A stretch of 64,000 nt of DNA from UBA6168 sp041392505 (GTDB lineage: Bacteria; Bacteroidota; Bacteroidia; Chitinophagales; Saprospiraceae). Every line of letters starts with the position of its first letter. Positions within the stretch are counted from its first letter, which is position 1. Below the pieces are notes generated by a model. That model searched no databases, was not told the DNA's origin, and was given only the letters and a program-made list of their open reading frames with translations. The position numbers and the translations under genes are program-made. The stretch lies in the NCBI GenBank assembly GCA_041392505.1, contig JAWKLX010000017.1, positions 1 through 64,000 on the forward strand, given 5' to 3'. Shown here piece by piece: positions 33,723 through 43,090 of this stretch.

Positions 33723-35912
33723 TCATTCCTTCCTCTCCATCGCCTCCTTAATACTTTCCACATTCCCCTCCACGATTTTGATAGTTGGATGACCTTCCGG
33801 TAAGACCTTTCTAAAAATTGCCAATGCCTTTTCTGCTAACGGTAAAGCCTTTTCGAAATCGCCGAGGTAATTCAGCACGAGGGCGAGGTTGGAATAACTC
33901 ACCGCCGTAGTGGGATGCTCTTCACCAAAGTTTTTTTCATGGGACCGCTTGGCCTTTTCGAGGAGTACCCTGGCCCCGGCGAAATCGCCGAGGGCTTGAA
34001 GTACCGTTGCGAGGTTGGAATAACGATTTGCTGTTTTGGGGTGCTCTTCTCCAAAGTTTTTTTCTGCTGACCGCTTGGCCTTTTCGAGGAGTACCCTGGC
34101 CCCGGCGAAATCGCCGAGGTCTTGAAGCACGAGGGCGAGGTTGGAATAATAAATGGCCGTTTGTGGATGCCATTCTCCGAAGTTTTTTTCTGCTGAAATG
34201 ACAACCTTTTCGAGGAGTTCCCTGGCCCCGGCGAAATCGCCGAGGGCTTGAAGCACCAGAGCGAGGTTGGAATAACTCACCGCCGTATTGGGGTGCTCTT
34301 CGCCAAAGTTTTTTTCATCGGACCGCTTGGCCTTTTCGAGGAGTTCCCTGGCCCCGGCGAAATCGCCGAGGTCTTGCAGCACCAAGGCGAGGTTGGAATA
34401 ACGAACCGCCGTAGTGGGGTGCTCTTCGCCAAAGTTTTTTTCATCGGACCGCTTGGCCTTTTCGAGGAGTTCTCTGGCCCCGGCGAAATCGCCGAGGTCT
34501 TGCAGCACCAGGGCGAGGTTGGAATTCAACTTGGCTGTATGTTCATGCTCCTCGCCATGTATTTTTTCAAAATAATTTAATGATTTATTGTAATAATATT
34601 TGGCTTCATGATACTTGCCCAGTTCCTTTAGTACCCTGCCTAACCTGTTTTGTAAATGGGCAATGTTTTCATGTTCTTGGTTAATCAGTTTTTCCAAAAA
34701 CGTTATCCCGAAAGGTATCCACTGGAATTTGTCAACGGGGTTGTCTTTGGTTTGGTCAATGTGTAGCCTTTGAGAGATGGTTTCCAATAACTGCTCTACC
34801 TCCGCCATTTGTATTTTTCCCCTCCGTTCCACCACCGTCGCAATGATACGGTGCATTTTATAGCTGTCTTCCTGTTTGTCCCGTAGCAGCCAGCCTTTTT
34901 CGTAGAGGGATGCGAGGTTATCGGCAAAGTCTTCTTTTTTATCATCCTCCTCTGCGAACAACAAGGATTCCAACAATTCAAAAGCATGAAATTCTGGTGG
35001 CAGGCAGGCGAATTGCTTCATCAGCCAGTGCTCCTGCTCGCTGAGTTGGCTCAGGTCAAAAATAGAGGTGAGGTAGGAGGTGATCTTTTCGATTTTTTGC
35101 AGGCGGCTGTGGTGGGTTTTGACATTGGCTTTCAAGTCGCTTTTTAAAGCCAGTTGGAGCTGTTGGAGGTCGCAGTGCTGGCGCTCGGCGGTTTTGGCCA
35201 ATAGCTCGATGATGAGGGTGTGGTAGCCCACGGTCTGCACGAGTTCTGCAATCTGTTGGTTGTCTTTCAGCAGGTTGCAATGTTTTTTGAACAAGTCAAC
35301 AGCCTCGGAGGCTGATAGAAAACCCAGCTCTTTTAGGTGCATACCTGCAATTTGTTCTCTGGAAGTGACAAATAAGTGCCAGTTGGGTTGTCCCGGCAAT
35401 TGGTCCAAAAATTCCTCCACGGACAGAAAGGCGTTATCAATGACCAACAAGTTCGGCCCTTCTTCGATACTGCGGAGGCGGTTGATTATTTCGAAAAAAA
35501 CACTTTGCGGGTCTTGGCCTTCGGTGGATATGTGCAGGTTGTTGATGAGTTCCCTGCTCTGGGCGAAGTCGTCGGAGAGATTTTCAGATTGCTGCGTGAT
35601 CCAAGCGATATGGCGGTACTCCTCGAAATATTGGGTAGTGTAAACTTCGGCGAGGGTAGTTTTGCCGATGCCGCCCAAGCTATTGACCACCACGACTTTT
35701 TTGTTGTCGAACAAGAGGTCGTGCAGCTCTTGCAGGTCTTTTCCTCGCCCGATGATATCAGCGAGGTTGACACGGCGGAAGGAGGTGAGTTCTTTGGGGA
35801 TGTTTTTTTTATCGGAATTGATTTTTATATCGCCAATGTGGACATCTCGCCCCGCACCAATTTCATTGCCCTGTGCTACATTTTTACTGTCTTTTATTTT
35901 ATTTGAATCCAT
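33723..35912 (-). CDS. STAND ATPase: NB-ARC domain with C-terminal TPR repeats
   Basis: A 729-residue NLR-like regulator. The N-terminus is short and glycine-rich (NEIGAGRDVHIGDIKI), a motif seen at the start of many bacterial STAND proteins, with no obvious catalytic effector. The NB-ARC ATPase has Walker A NSLGGIGKTTLAEVY near residue 80, Walker B NLLVIDNA and a WHLFVTSRE sensor, then winged-helix-like helices to about residue 400. The C-terminus is a tetratricopeptide array with 42-residue units (GDFAGARELLEKAKRS, EKNFGEEHPTTA). Such proteins oligomerise on ligand binding; many relatives are antiphage sensors, but none is proven here. Structured repeats lie on both sides of the gene. Confidence 0.9.
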   Translation of the reverse strand: MDSNKIKDSKNVAQGNEIGAGRDVHIGDIKINSDKKNIPKELTSFRRVNLADIIGRGKDLQELHDLLFDNKKVVVVNSLGGIGKTTLAEVYTTQYFEEYRHIAWITQQSENLSDDFAQSRELINNLHISTEGQDPQSVFFEIINRLRSIEEGPNLLVIDNAFLSVEEFLDQLPGQPNWHLFVTSREQIAGMHLKELGFLSASEAVDLFKKHCNLLKDNQQIAELVQTVGYHTLIIELLAKTAERQHCDLQQLQLALKSDLKANVKTHHSRLQKIEKITSYLTSIFDLSQLSEQEHWLMKQFACLPPEFHAFELLESLLFAEEDDKKEDFADNLASLYEKGWLLRDKQEDSYKMHRIIATVVERRGKIQMAEVEQLLETISQRLHIDQTKDNPVDKFQWIPFGITFLEKLINQEHENIAHLQNRLGRVLKELGKYHEAKYYYNKSLNYFEKIHGEEHEHTAKLNSNLALVLQDLGDFAGARELLEKAKRSDEKNFGEEHPTTAVRYSNLALVLQDLGDFAGARELLEKAKRSDEKNFGEEHPNTAVSYSNLALVLQALGDFAGARELLEKVVISAEKNFGEWHPQTAIYYSNLALVLQDLGDFAGARVLLEKAKRSAEKNFGEEHPKTANRYSNLATVLQALGDFAGARVLLEKAKRSHEKNFGEEHPTTAVSYSNLALVLNYLGDFEKALPLAEKALAIFRKVLPEGHPTIKIVEGNVESIKEAMERKE
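33885..34530. repeat. Tandem 126-bp TPR-coding repeats
   Basis: Five units recur with exact 126-bp spacing (anchor CCTTTTCGAGGAG at about 33952, 34078, 34204, 34330 and 34456). They are nearly identical in DNA, so they arose by recent duplication or are kept alike by recombination. Variation is concentrated at a few codons. Confidence 0.85.
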
Positions 35913-36026
35913 ATACCTTCTTGTCTATACCTATAAATATGGTAGTATTAGAATATTCGTTGGACAAATATATTCAATATTTAAGTGATAGTGGTTTTAT
36001 ATGGTCTGATGCTGAAAATTAAAACT

Positions 36027-36072
36027 AATCCCGAAGGGATTGAATAAAAATAACCCCCGATGAAATCGGGGG
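36027..36072. repeat. Two tandem hairpins (AATCCCGAAGGGATT and CCCCCGAT/ATCGGGGG)
   Basis: A 15-bp hairpin (36027-36041), a 12-nt A-rich spacer and an 8-bp GC-rich hairpin (36054-36061 with 36065-36072) form a compact unit between genes. I believe similar units are common in Bacteroidota intergenic DNA. No coding role. Confidence 0.55.
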
Positions 36073-36305
36073 AAGGTAATGCGGAGCTGTGTGACTCTTG
36101 TGAAGTTTGGTACTCGCATGGGCGGGTTGGGAACGGCAAAACAGGTGGGTGCGGGAGTGGATCGTGCAGAGCATTTGTTTTGACCCGAAGTAAATTCCGA
36201 ATTAAAACCTTGATTTTTGTTTCCCCGGAGTAAATTCGGGGCAGGCATTTTTATCAAGAAAAAAAAATATTAAATACTAACCGCTAATCCGTTATGTTCT
36301 TTTTT

Positions 36306-36382
36306 CTTGATAAAAAAGAACCAAAAAATCAAGAAAGCATAAACTCGCTCCGCTCAAACAGTATGCTTTCGGCTACCCGCCT
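36306..36382 (-). repeat. Structured repeat copy C
   Basis: Third member. Stem GAAAGCATA (36333-36341) with TATGCTTTC (36362-36370), 9 bp perfect. The 20-nt loop 36342-36361 is the exact complement of the loop in copy A. The second hairpin is GTTCTTTTTT-ATCAAG-AAAAAAGAAC, read on the minus strand. Confidence 0.7.
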
Positions 36383-36478
36383 AAACGTGTACAGCACGTG
36401 TACCTAACGTTAGAATTGTTTTTTAGTAAAAACATCAGTTGTTACTCTTCAATTTCGGAACTTTAAAATAACTATGAA

Positions 36479-37330
36479 TTACTTCGGCGGCCAAGGAATA
36501 AACGCCGACGTCTTCTTGATATACTCTTCATATTCCGGTTTGGTATTTTTCAATGTCTTTTCCAGCATCGCCACACCTGATATTTTTAATAATAAAAAGG
36601 TCATTAATAATGGGCTAAAAATAAAAGTCCAGCCACTGCTATGGGCAAAGGCAAAACAAAAAAAGCCCCACCATAATAAAGCATCGCCAAAATAATTGGG
36701 GTGACGGGTATACTTCCAGACCCCTGTATTTAGGACTTTTCCCTTGTTGTTTGGGTTGTTTTTAAATTGCATTAATTGATAATCGCCAATTGCCTCGAAA
36801 TATAACCCAATAGCCCAAAGGGTTATTCCAGCATAAATTAAAATAGGTAAATTTTTAGTCGCTAAAAGTGCGGGGACAAAAATGGAAGAAACAATCCACA
36901 AAATAATTCCTTGTAAAACAAAGACCCGTAAAAAAGATATCCACCACCAATTTTTTCCGCTTTCTTTCCGCCATTGTGCGTAACGGAAATCTTCCCCTTT
37001 GCCAATATTCCGCATGCCTAAATAAATAGCCAAACGGCTGCCCCAAATACTGACCATGCCCAAAAAAATATATTGCCAAGCATTTAATTTTTCAAAGCCA
37101 ATTATATAGGCATAAAACCAAGCTGTAATGACAAAACCTATTCCCCAAAAAATATCAACAATGCTTGAATCTTTTATGGCAAGACTAAATAACCAGAGCA
37201 AGGTCATGATGCCAAGGATCATTAATATTCCTTTTTGAAAAAACGGGGTAAGTGGATTATTTAATAAAAAAATAGGGAGTAAAATGATGGAAAGGAAAAA
37301 GATAATGCGGAGGGCTTTGGCGCTTTTCAT
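36479..37330 (-). CDS. DUF1295 membrane protein (steroid-reductase/ICMT-like fold)
   Basis: 283 residues from the ATG at 37330 (MKSAKALRIIFFLSIILLP); the longer frame lacks hydrophobic start sequence. Seven or so membrane helices are visible. The DUF1295 signature is complete: SIVDIFWGIGFVITAW, SRLAIYLGMRN, then GKVLNTGVWKYTRHPNYFGD near the C-terminus. The last motif resembles the cofactor-binding region of isoprenylcysteine methyltransferases and 5-alpha-reductases. The substrate is unknown. A GC-rich hairpin upstream belongs to the preceding gene on the same strand. Confidence 0.88.
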   Translation of the reverse strand: MKSAKALRIIFFLSIILLPIFLLNNPLTPFFQKGILMILGIMTLLWLFSLAIKDSSIVDIFWGIGFVITAWFYAYIIGFEKLNAWQYIFLGMVSIWGSRLAIYLGMRNIGKGEDFRYAQWRKESGKNWWWISFLRVFVLQGIILWIVSSIFVPALLATKNLPILIYAGITLWAIGLYFEAIGDYQLMQFKNNPNNKGKVLNTGVWKYTRHPNYFGDALLWWGFFCFAFAHSSGWTFIFSPLLMTFLLLKISGVAMLEKTLKNTKPEYEEYIKKTSAFIPWPPK

Positions 37331-37392
37331 AAGGTGTGAAAATTTGGTTGGTAATTTTATTCTATTTTTGGACAAACATTGGAGTAAGACAA

Positions 37393-37422
37393 GCGCCTGC
37401 AAAAAATGTTTTTTGCAGGCGC
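37393..37422. terminator. Terminator hairpin GCGCCTGCAAAAAA
   Basis: Perfect 14-bp arms (37393-37406 with 37409-37422) with a 2-nt centre, 40 bp after the stop of the T9SS cargo gene. Confidence 0.75.
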
Positions 37423-37461
37423 AATTATTTTGGCCATTAAAATAAACCTTGACTAAATTTA

Positions 37462-39231
37462 TTATTCCACTAATAGCCGTCTTGTTAAATTAAATTCCCC
37501 ATTAGTAAAAACAACGTGGTAAATACCTTTGGCCAAGCCGCTCACATCAATGGAGGAAGTCCCTTGGACGGTATGAGGAATGCGTTCTATTTGGACCACC
37601 TGACCGAGATTATTGACCAGCTGGATAGTAAGGTCGGTCGTTTCCAAAAAGTCATATTTAATATTGACAAAACCAGAAGCAGGATTTGGGCTGATTTCTG
37701 CGATTGGCTCGGAGAGGTTGTCGATAGTATTGACAAAAGGATCAAAAATCAACTCCCAATCAAATCCCAAACCGTCGCCTTCCTCTTCTTCGTCCCATTC
37801 AATATAATAGGTCGTTCCGGCGATTACATCCAAATTCAGCACTATGGCTTGGAAGCCACAACTGTCGTCATCGTTATTGGCAACCAAGCTAAGGTTTTCA
37901 ATGCCGCAATCACCGGTGTAAATCCAGAGCCTCGTATCCTCATTGGTCAACCCGCAGGAAGAAACGGTCATTTTACCCATATCATCAGGGGTGAACTGGT
38001 ACCATTCCGATTGGGCGTAGGGGGTAGTGCTGGAAGTGAAATTGCCAATTAGTGGGCCTGAAACGGATGCATCCCCATTTATTTCAGTAGTAGTTTGGAC
38101 ACCTGGATCAATGGCAATTGCGGTTTCGCAAAAATCGCCAGCGGTTCCTTGGCCAGCTGTAAAAGCCAGTGTGAAATCAAAACCTCCTGAATCCCATACA
38201 TTGTCCCAAACAAGATAATAAGTGGTGCCGGCAGTTACGAGGACTTCCCGATAGGATGCATAGGTGTCACCATTGCCCTGTTCGCACTGGTCGTCATTGA
38301 TACCTTCGATAGTGCGGTTTCCACAGCCTCCTGAGAATATCCAAACCCTGCTATCCGAAGTGCTTCCACATGAAGAGACAGATAGCACGCCGTCTTCAGT
38401 CGGTGTATAAGTATACCAAGCGGCACTTTTCCCGTCCCCATCTTCATCAAAATCATGTCCTCCAAAACAGGCCAAACCTGAGACCGTGTGCGTACCTACA
38501 TCAATGGGAGTAGCTGTGTGACAGTATTGGGCATCCGTTGGGGTATCGATCAAGCTATAGCTGATGTCGTCAACGTAGTAAAGATGTGTAGCGTCAGGCG
38601 CATAAAAATCGAAAGCCCCCAACATTTTAGTGCCGGACATCATTCCCCCTTGCCAATTGAATGGCCAGGAAAAAATATAGGTGTCATTCACATACAGGTA
38701 ATTATAGTCGTTGTCGAGATCAATGACATGGCTCATGGTAAACCATTCGTCGTGCGGGAATTCAAAAGTTGCCGCATTGGCGCCACCAGCAGCCACCGTG
38801 CCTGATCCACTGGTGTTAAACTGAATTTCATTGGCCCATTCTTCGCCGGGCATTTCAAAATGTTGGAGGTTGTAATAACCTGCCGAGCCCGTTGGTATGA
38901 AGAAGGACAATGAAATGAGGTAGCTGCCAGAGGTGCTGTCACCCAGTAATAATATTACGTCTTGTGGTCCACCTCCCGCTGCGCCTTCGATGACCATGGA
39001 TTGGGTGCCGCTCTGGGCAATGGCCCCTGAGACAATGCCATCTTCTGCACCGCCTTCCATACCGCTCCAAGTAGTCCATTCGGCTGCCTGTGGGCCAAGT
39101 GCACCTGGGGTATAGCTGTCAAAATCCTCAGTGAAAATAGGGGTGAGTCCGCATTGGGCTTGGCTTGGAAGATAGGATAGGACAAAAATTGCACAGGTGA
39201 GCAAAACCGTGAGTAGGTAAGTTTTTTTCAT
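37462..39231 (-). CDS. Secreted protein with type IX secretion sorting domain
   Basis: 589 residues. A Sec signal peptide (MKKTYLLTVLLTCAIFVLSY) is followed by a concanavalin-like domain (about 25-225: FTEDFDSYTPGALGPQ, then a strand-rich region). Two homologous pre-peptidase-like beta domains follow at about 230-360 and 365-490 (CHTATPIDVGTHTVSG; CETAIAIDPGVQTT; both with SSCG and TTYYLVWDN/TTYYIEWDE). The C-terminal T9SS type A sorting domain has ISPNPASGFVNIKYDF and a final GIYHVVFTNG. It should be exported across the outer membrane by the Por system and held at the surface or released. The substrate is unknown. Confidence 0.92.
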   Translation of the reverse strand: MKKTYLLTVLLTCAIFVLSYLPSQAQCGLTPIFTEDFDSYTPGALGPQAAEWTTWSGMEGGAEDGIVSGAIAQSGTQSMVIEGAAGGGPQDVILLLGDSTSGSYLISLSFFIPTGSAGYYNLQHFEMPGEEWANEIQFNTSGSGTVAAGGANAATFEFPHDEWFTMSHVIDLDNDYNYLYVNDTYIFSWPFNWQGGMMSGTKMLGAFDFYAPDATHLYYVDDISYSLIDTPTDAQYCHTATPIDVGTHTVSGLACFGGHDFDEDGDGKSAAWYTYTPTEDGVLSVSSCGSTSDSRVWIFSGGCGNRTIEGINDDQCEQGNGDTYASYREVLVTAGTTYYLVWDNVWDSGGFDFTLAFTAGQGTAGDFCETAIAIDPGVQTTTEINGDASVSGPLIGNFTSSTTPYAQSEWYQFTPDDMGKMTVSSCGLTNEDTRLWIYTGDCGIENLSLVANNDDDSCGFQAIVLNLDVIAGTTYYIEWDEEEEGDGLGFDWELIFDPFVNTIDNLSEPIAEISPNPASGFVNIKYDFLETTDLTIQLVNNLGQVVQIERIPHTVQGTSSIDVSGLAKGIYHVVFTNGEFNLTRRLLVE

Positions 39232-40027
39232 AAATAGTTTTTTAGAAAGGTCTTACAAACAGTTTGGATGAATTTCGTTTTAAAGGAAATTCAAGGTGTT
39301 TATAAAGCCTTTAGTTTAGATAAATAGTTAATTTAAAAAAGCAATTTTAATGTCGCAATGAATGTCGTTTGGGGAAATAATAAGTGTTTACGCAAGGCGT
39401 GTTCGATGGGAATTATTTAGCAGGTAAGGATTATTTTAGGTGAAACAGGCTAGGTGATATTTTTTTCAAGGATTATAAAGGTAAAATATTTTAAGTAACA
39501 CGTGGTGATTATTCGGGTAAAATTTTTAGACGAGATTTTTTTGATAGTTTTTCTTAAAAAATCCTTGCATAGCAGGTTCTACGGAAGTATTTTTAAGGAA
39601 AAATAGCGAAAAAAGATGTTAAATTACGGAATAATCTTATGTGTTACTTAAGTAGCTGACCAAATAGGATTTTCGAAATTCAATCACGGCTATTATAATT
39701 ATTAAAGGCGTTTCACAAAGTCAGTTTTGAGATTTTTATTTTTGAACAACCCTATTGGATAGCAAAAAATCTTTTAGCCAGGCAGTCTTCAGGGACGTAT
39801 ATCGAAAAAAGAGTCAACCTCATTCCGTGGAGAACACCTGGTCGTCCAAGTTTTAATCACTGGTCAAAGCTCGGCCCATCTGGGTTTTGCTGAGCGTATT
39901 GGGTCATACCCAAAAGCGAAAAACATCCCGCTCCGCATTTTTCAGTAAATTTTGGTATTGAGTCAATTTCATGGAGGAAAATATTTTGTACCCTTGGGGC
40001 AACTGATTTCCTACTTTCGCCTTTCCA
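39232..40027. other. Non-coding spacer of about 800 bp
   Basis: No open frame with coding character. AT-rich for most of its length. The 3' part (39840-39960) contains an inverted copy of the AAAATGCGGAGC motif at 39928-39942 and a short GGGT/ACCC hairpin near 39901. Confidence 0.4.
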
Positions 40028-41404
40028 ATGGCCACAATACCAAAAGAAAAAGATCACCTCACCCAATCCATCCTGCGGGATGATCCTTGGAAGCTGCTGC
40101 GGCAACTCTCCTTGCCTGCCATCATTGGTATGTCCATCAACGGGATCAATTCTTTTTTCGATGCTTTATTTGTGGGGCAAATGGCAGGGCAAGAGGCTTT
40201 GGCCGCCATTTCGTTGGCGTTTCCCCTGGTTTTTGTAACGGGTGGTTTGTCCGCCATGATCGGGGTAGGGGGCTCGTCCATTTTGAGCATGGCCATCGGG
40301 GCCGAAGATGTGGATACTCAAGAAAAAGTGTTTGGCAGTGTGACCATTTTGGCGGCCATTGTCTCCGCTATTTTAATGGCAATCGGGATTTATTTTGCTC
40401 CCGAACTCATCGGTATGCTGGGCGGGGAAGGCGATATTTTAGAAATGGGGGTAACCTATTACCGCATTACACTTTGGGGCGCATTTTTTCGGATATATGC
40501 TGTCGATGTCAATATGTTGATCCGTGCGGAAGGGAAAATCAAGGAGGCGATGACACATTCTATTTCGGCTGCTTTATTGAACATTATTTTGAACCCCATT
40601 TTTATTGGGGTATTTGGGCTGGGCGTAGCAGGGGCTGCTTGGGGCACCGTCATTGCAATGGCCGTTTTCACGTTAATTGGCGTGGTTTATTTTTATCGGG
40701 GGCGTGCTAATTATCCGGTTAATTTAAAAAAATATAGCCTCGAAAAAAAGATGATTTCGCCCATTTTGAAAATAGGGGTGTCGGCCATGATGTTGCAGAT
40801 CATGTTTTTTGTGCAACAGTCTGTTGTTTTTAAACTGATCGATATTTACGGCACCGATTGGGACATCGCTTTGATGGGGGCGAGCTACCGGATCTTATTA
40901 TTGATGTTATTTCCGGGGTTTGGGTTTGCGATGGCGATGCAGCCTGTGGTGGGGATTAATTACGGCGCCAACCAATTGGATCGGGTGAAAAAGGCATTCA
41001 AAATATTTACCATTGCCAGCACCTTGGTCATTGTTGTTTGCTGGTCGTTCATGATGGTTTTCCCCGAAGCTGTTTTAAGCCTCATGTTGCCGGATGCGGA
41101 CTTCACTAAAAACGATCTTTTTAATTTCAGGATGATGATTTTTGCGATGCCCCTTTTCCCACTGTTTTTCATGAGCACGACTTTATTCCAGGCTGTCGGG
41201 AAAGCCAAAGAGGCGGGATTTATGACGGTCCTGCGGGACTTGGGTTTGTTTATTCCTGCCGTCATCCTATTGCCAATATATTTTGGGGTCAGTGGCGTTT
41301 ATTGGGGCGGCGTGCCTTCCAATGTTATTATGTTGGGGGTTTGTGTTTGGTTGTTGTGGGGGTTGTTTAAGAAGTGGGAAAAACTCACAAATACAACTTC
41401 TTAA
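40028..41404 (+). CDS. MATE-family multidrug/cation antiporter
   Basis: A 458-residue, twelve-helix exporter of the MATE (NorM/DinF/MepA-like) type, driven by Na+ or H+. The two-lobed repeat is visible: LSLPAIIGMSINGINSFFDA and FVGQMAGQEALAAISLAFPL in the first half; SAMMLQIMFFVQQSVVFKLI and GFGFAMAMQPVVGINYGA in the second. The last motif is a family hallmark. Substrate unknown. Its 3' end overlaps the convergent lipoprotein gene by 20 bp, with no terminator between, so either transcript may run antisense into the other. Confidence 0.93.
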   Translation: MATIPKEKDHLTQSILRDDPWKLLRQLSLPAIIGMSINGINSFFDALFVGQMAGQEALAAISLAFPLVFVTGGLSAMIGVGGSSILSMAIGAEDVDTQEKVFGSVTILAAIVSAILMAIGIYFAPELIGMLGGEGDILEMGVTYYRITLWGAFFRIYAVDVNMLIRAEGKIKEAMTHSISAALLNIILNPIFIGVFGLGVAGAAWGTVIAMAVFTLIGVVYFYRGRANYPVNLKKYSLEKKMISPILKIGVSAMMLQIMFFVQQSVVFKLIDIYGTDWDIALMGASYRILLLMLFPGFGFAMAMQPVVGINYGANQLDRVKKAFKIFTIASTLVIVVCWSFMMVFPEAVLSLMLPDADFTKNDLFNFRMMIFAMPLFPLFFMSTTLFQAVGKAKEAGFMTVLRDLGLFIPAVILLPIYFGVSGVYWGGVPSNVIMLGVCVWLLWGLFKKWEKLTNTTS

Positions 41405-41825
41405 TCTTCACCGTTGGCCCTGGGCAAACTGCCTTGTGGCAACTCATACACGCATCAACCATATCGGTATAAGATTTTTCCAAATTATTTTTATCCGCAT
41501 TTTTTAGAGCGGCCACTGCTTGCAGATAGGATAAGGCGTGGACTTTATATTCCGGGGATGCCGCCTTTTCAGGTTCGGTTGCTTGGGCAGTATGAATTTT
41601 TTCAAAATCAAGCACGAGGTCGGGGAGTTCGCCACTTTTTATTTTTTCTTTAGCCTTCAACCCTTCCTCAAACATATCCCTCATCAACAAGGCCAATTCG
41701 CTGTCACCATTGGGGTTGATGGGCATGATGATGGGGCCTGATTCGTTTTCAGCTGGAGAATCGGTCAGGCAGGAAAAAAGGAGGATCGACATTAAAATGG
41801 GCAGTGCAAACAAGTATTTTTTCAT
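41385..41825 (-). CDS. Haem-binding lipoprotein, cytochrome c-prime-like
   Basis: 146 residues. The signal ends in the lipobox LLFSC, so the mature protein is a lipoprotein. The body is helical (LALLMRDMFEEGLKAKEKI; KVHALSYLQAVAALKNADKN), and the C-terminus has a single CxxCH (DACMSCHKAVCPGP). A helical bundle with a C-terminal CxxCH is the layout of cytochrome c-prime. It is expected in the periplasm. It could transfer electrons or bind small gases. The gene convergently overlaps the MATE gene by 20 bp. Confidence 0.82.
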   Translation of the reverse strand: MKKYLFALPILMSILLFSCLTDSPAENESGPIIMPINPNGDSELALLMRDMFEEGLKAKEKIKSGELPDLVLDFEKIHTAQATEPEKAASPEYKVHALSYLQAVAALKNADKNNLEKSYTDMVDACMSCHKAVCPGPTVKIKKLYL

Positions 41826-41942
41826 GATTTAATTGGTTGGATGTGTTAAGGATCATTCAAAGAATAACTTCACCATTTGGACGGATTCTTTTGCCCTTAT
41901 TTTTTTCTTTAAAATCAGTCATGGAAATTTCTGAATAACGGA

Positions 41943-42989
41943 TTACTCATCACTAAGAATCGATTTTGCCTTTTCCTCATCCTCGATAGTGTTGTAAAAG
42001 CTCGCTAAATATTCGGTCATTTCTGATTTTGATTGGATGGATAAATCATCTGCTTCTTTAATCACAGTAAAAATATCCTCCTTCTTTTCTTTGAATAGTT
42101 GAAAGGTTTCGGCGAATTCTGAAAAAGGGTGTTTTCTTCCCAAGTAGATTCTTTCGTGAATGCTTTTTTGACCTATAAAGTTATTTGGAACAGCGTAGGG
42201 CGCATTGACCAAGCCGGCAAAATCAAAGTCATAAGGTACAATCACAAAGCTGCTATCGGGGCATTTAATCATTTCTAAATTACGGGCGAGGTTGGTGCTC
42301 CAATCTGTATTGCCGATCATATAATTGAACAAGGCGGTGATTTTTTCTTGTTGGGAGTTGAAACAAGAATCGGGCAGGCCCATTAGGAATTCTTTACTCC
42401 CGCCTATGCGGTGCGCCAACTCGTCTGAATCTTCGATGAGGATGCCCCAGCCCTTGATCTTCTTGGGTTTGCCACTTGTGTTAAGGTAGGTGACTTTTAC
42501 CAATTGTGCCCGGAAGCTATTGGGGGTCAGGATGTTGTAGAGTTGATAGGTCAGGTATTCCCGGAGGATGAGGTCTTTGCTGCGCTCTTTTTCATCCATG
42601 CAGTGCGTAACCAACTTCAATTCATTGAACTCATTCAGGCCATGGGCGGCAAGGTCGTCTTTTTTGAATTTAAGTTTAAACGGAGGGAATTCGCATTTCA
42701 TCCTGCGGTACCTGCCCCTGCATTTTACCTTGACCGGAAGGGTCTGAGTCACGTTTTTCTCTAATTCAAACGTAAATTCCCCGTCAATGTAATCATCTGA
42801 AGATTTTTTGTTTTCAACAAGGTAGGAAAGGTCTGATTTGACCGTTATTTCGGCAATGTCCTGAGCATGCAACATGTCAAAAATCCCCGGTAGGGCAACG
42901 CTGTCTGGTTCTTGGGCGAATGAAAAAAAAGGGAATGTTAGGACTAAGCACAGCAAGGCTGGTAAAGAAGCAGGAAATGGAATACGCAT
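41943..42989 (-). CDS. Exported CotH-like protein
   Basis: 348 residues from the ATG at 42989 (MRIPFPASLPALLCLVLTFP), which starts a clear signal peptide. The body has features of the CotH atypical kinase fold: LPVKVKCRGRYRRMKCEFPP and FKLKFKK early, then LVTHCMDEKERSKDLILREY, GWGILIEDSDELAHRIGG, and NYMIGNTDWSTNLARN with VIVPYDFDFAGLVNAPYA later. N-x-x-I-G-N-T-D-W and the D-F-D-x-A-G motif are typical of CotH-family members. CotH is a spore coat kinase in Bacillus; the target here is unknown. It is likely periplasmic or surface located. Confidence 0.75.
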   Translation of the reverse strand: MRIPFPASLPALLCLVLTFPFFSFAQEPDSVALPGIFDMLHAQDIAEITVKSDLSYLVENKKSSDDYIDGEFTFELEKNVTQTLPVKVKCRGRYRRMKCEFPPFKLKFKKDDLAAHGLNEFNELKLVTHCMDEKERSKDLILREYLTYQLYNILTPNSFRAQLVKVTYLNTSGKPKKIKGWGILIEDSDELAHRIGGSKEFLMGLPDSCFNSQQEKITALFNYMIGNTDWSTNLARNLEMIKCPDSSFVIVPYDFDFAGLVNAPYAVPNNFIGQKSIHERIYLGRKHPFSEFAETFQLFKEKKEDIFTVIKEADDLSIQSKSEMTEYLASFYNTIEDEEKAKSILSDE

Positions 42990-43090
42990 GATAGAATTGG
43001 TTGACACTTGGTAGATTTTTTCGGAAAACTCATTCAGTAGAGGCCTCCTGACCAAAGAGGTGAAGATACAGTTTTTTCCATTTCCCTCCC

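Noticed and set aside
33885..34530. Regularly spaced repeats as a possible CRISPR array
   Set aside because: Units are 126 bp, contiguous, in frame and encode TPRs.
36300..36420. Integron attC site
   Set aside because: CCTAACGTTAG and hairpins are suggestive, but no R'/R'' core pair, integrase gene or gene cassettes are visible.
39232..40027. Hidden gene in the 800-bp spacer
   Set aside because: Stops occur in all frames, and I find no conserved segment or small coding frame with support.
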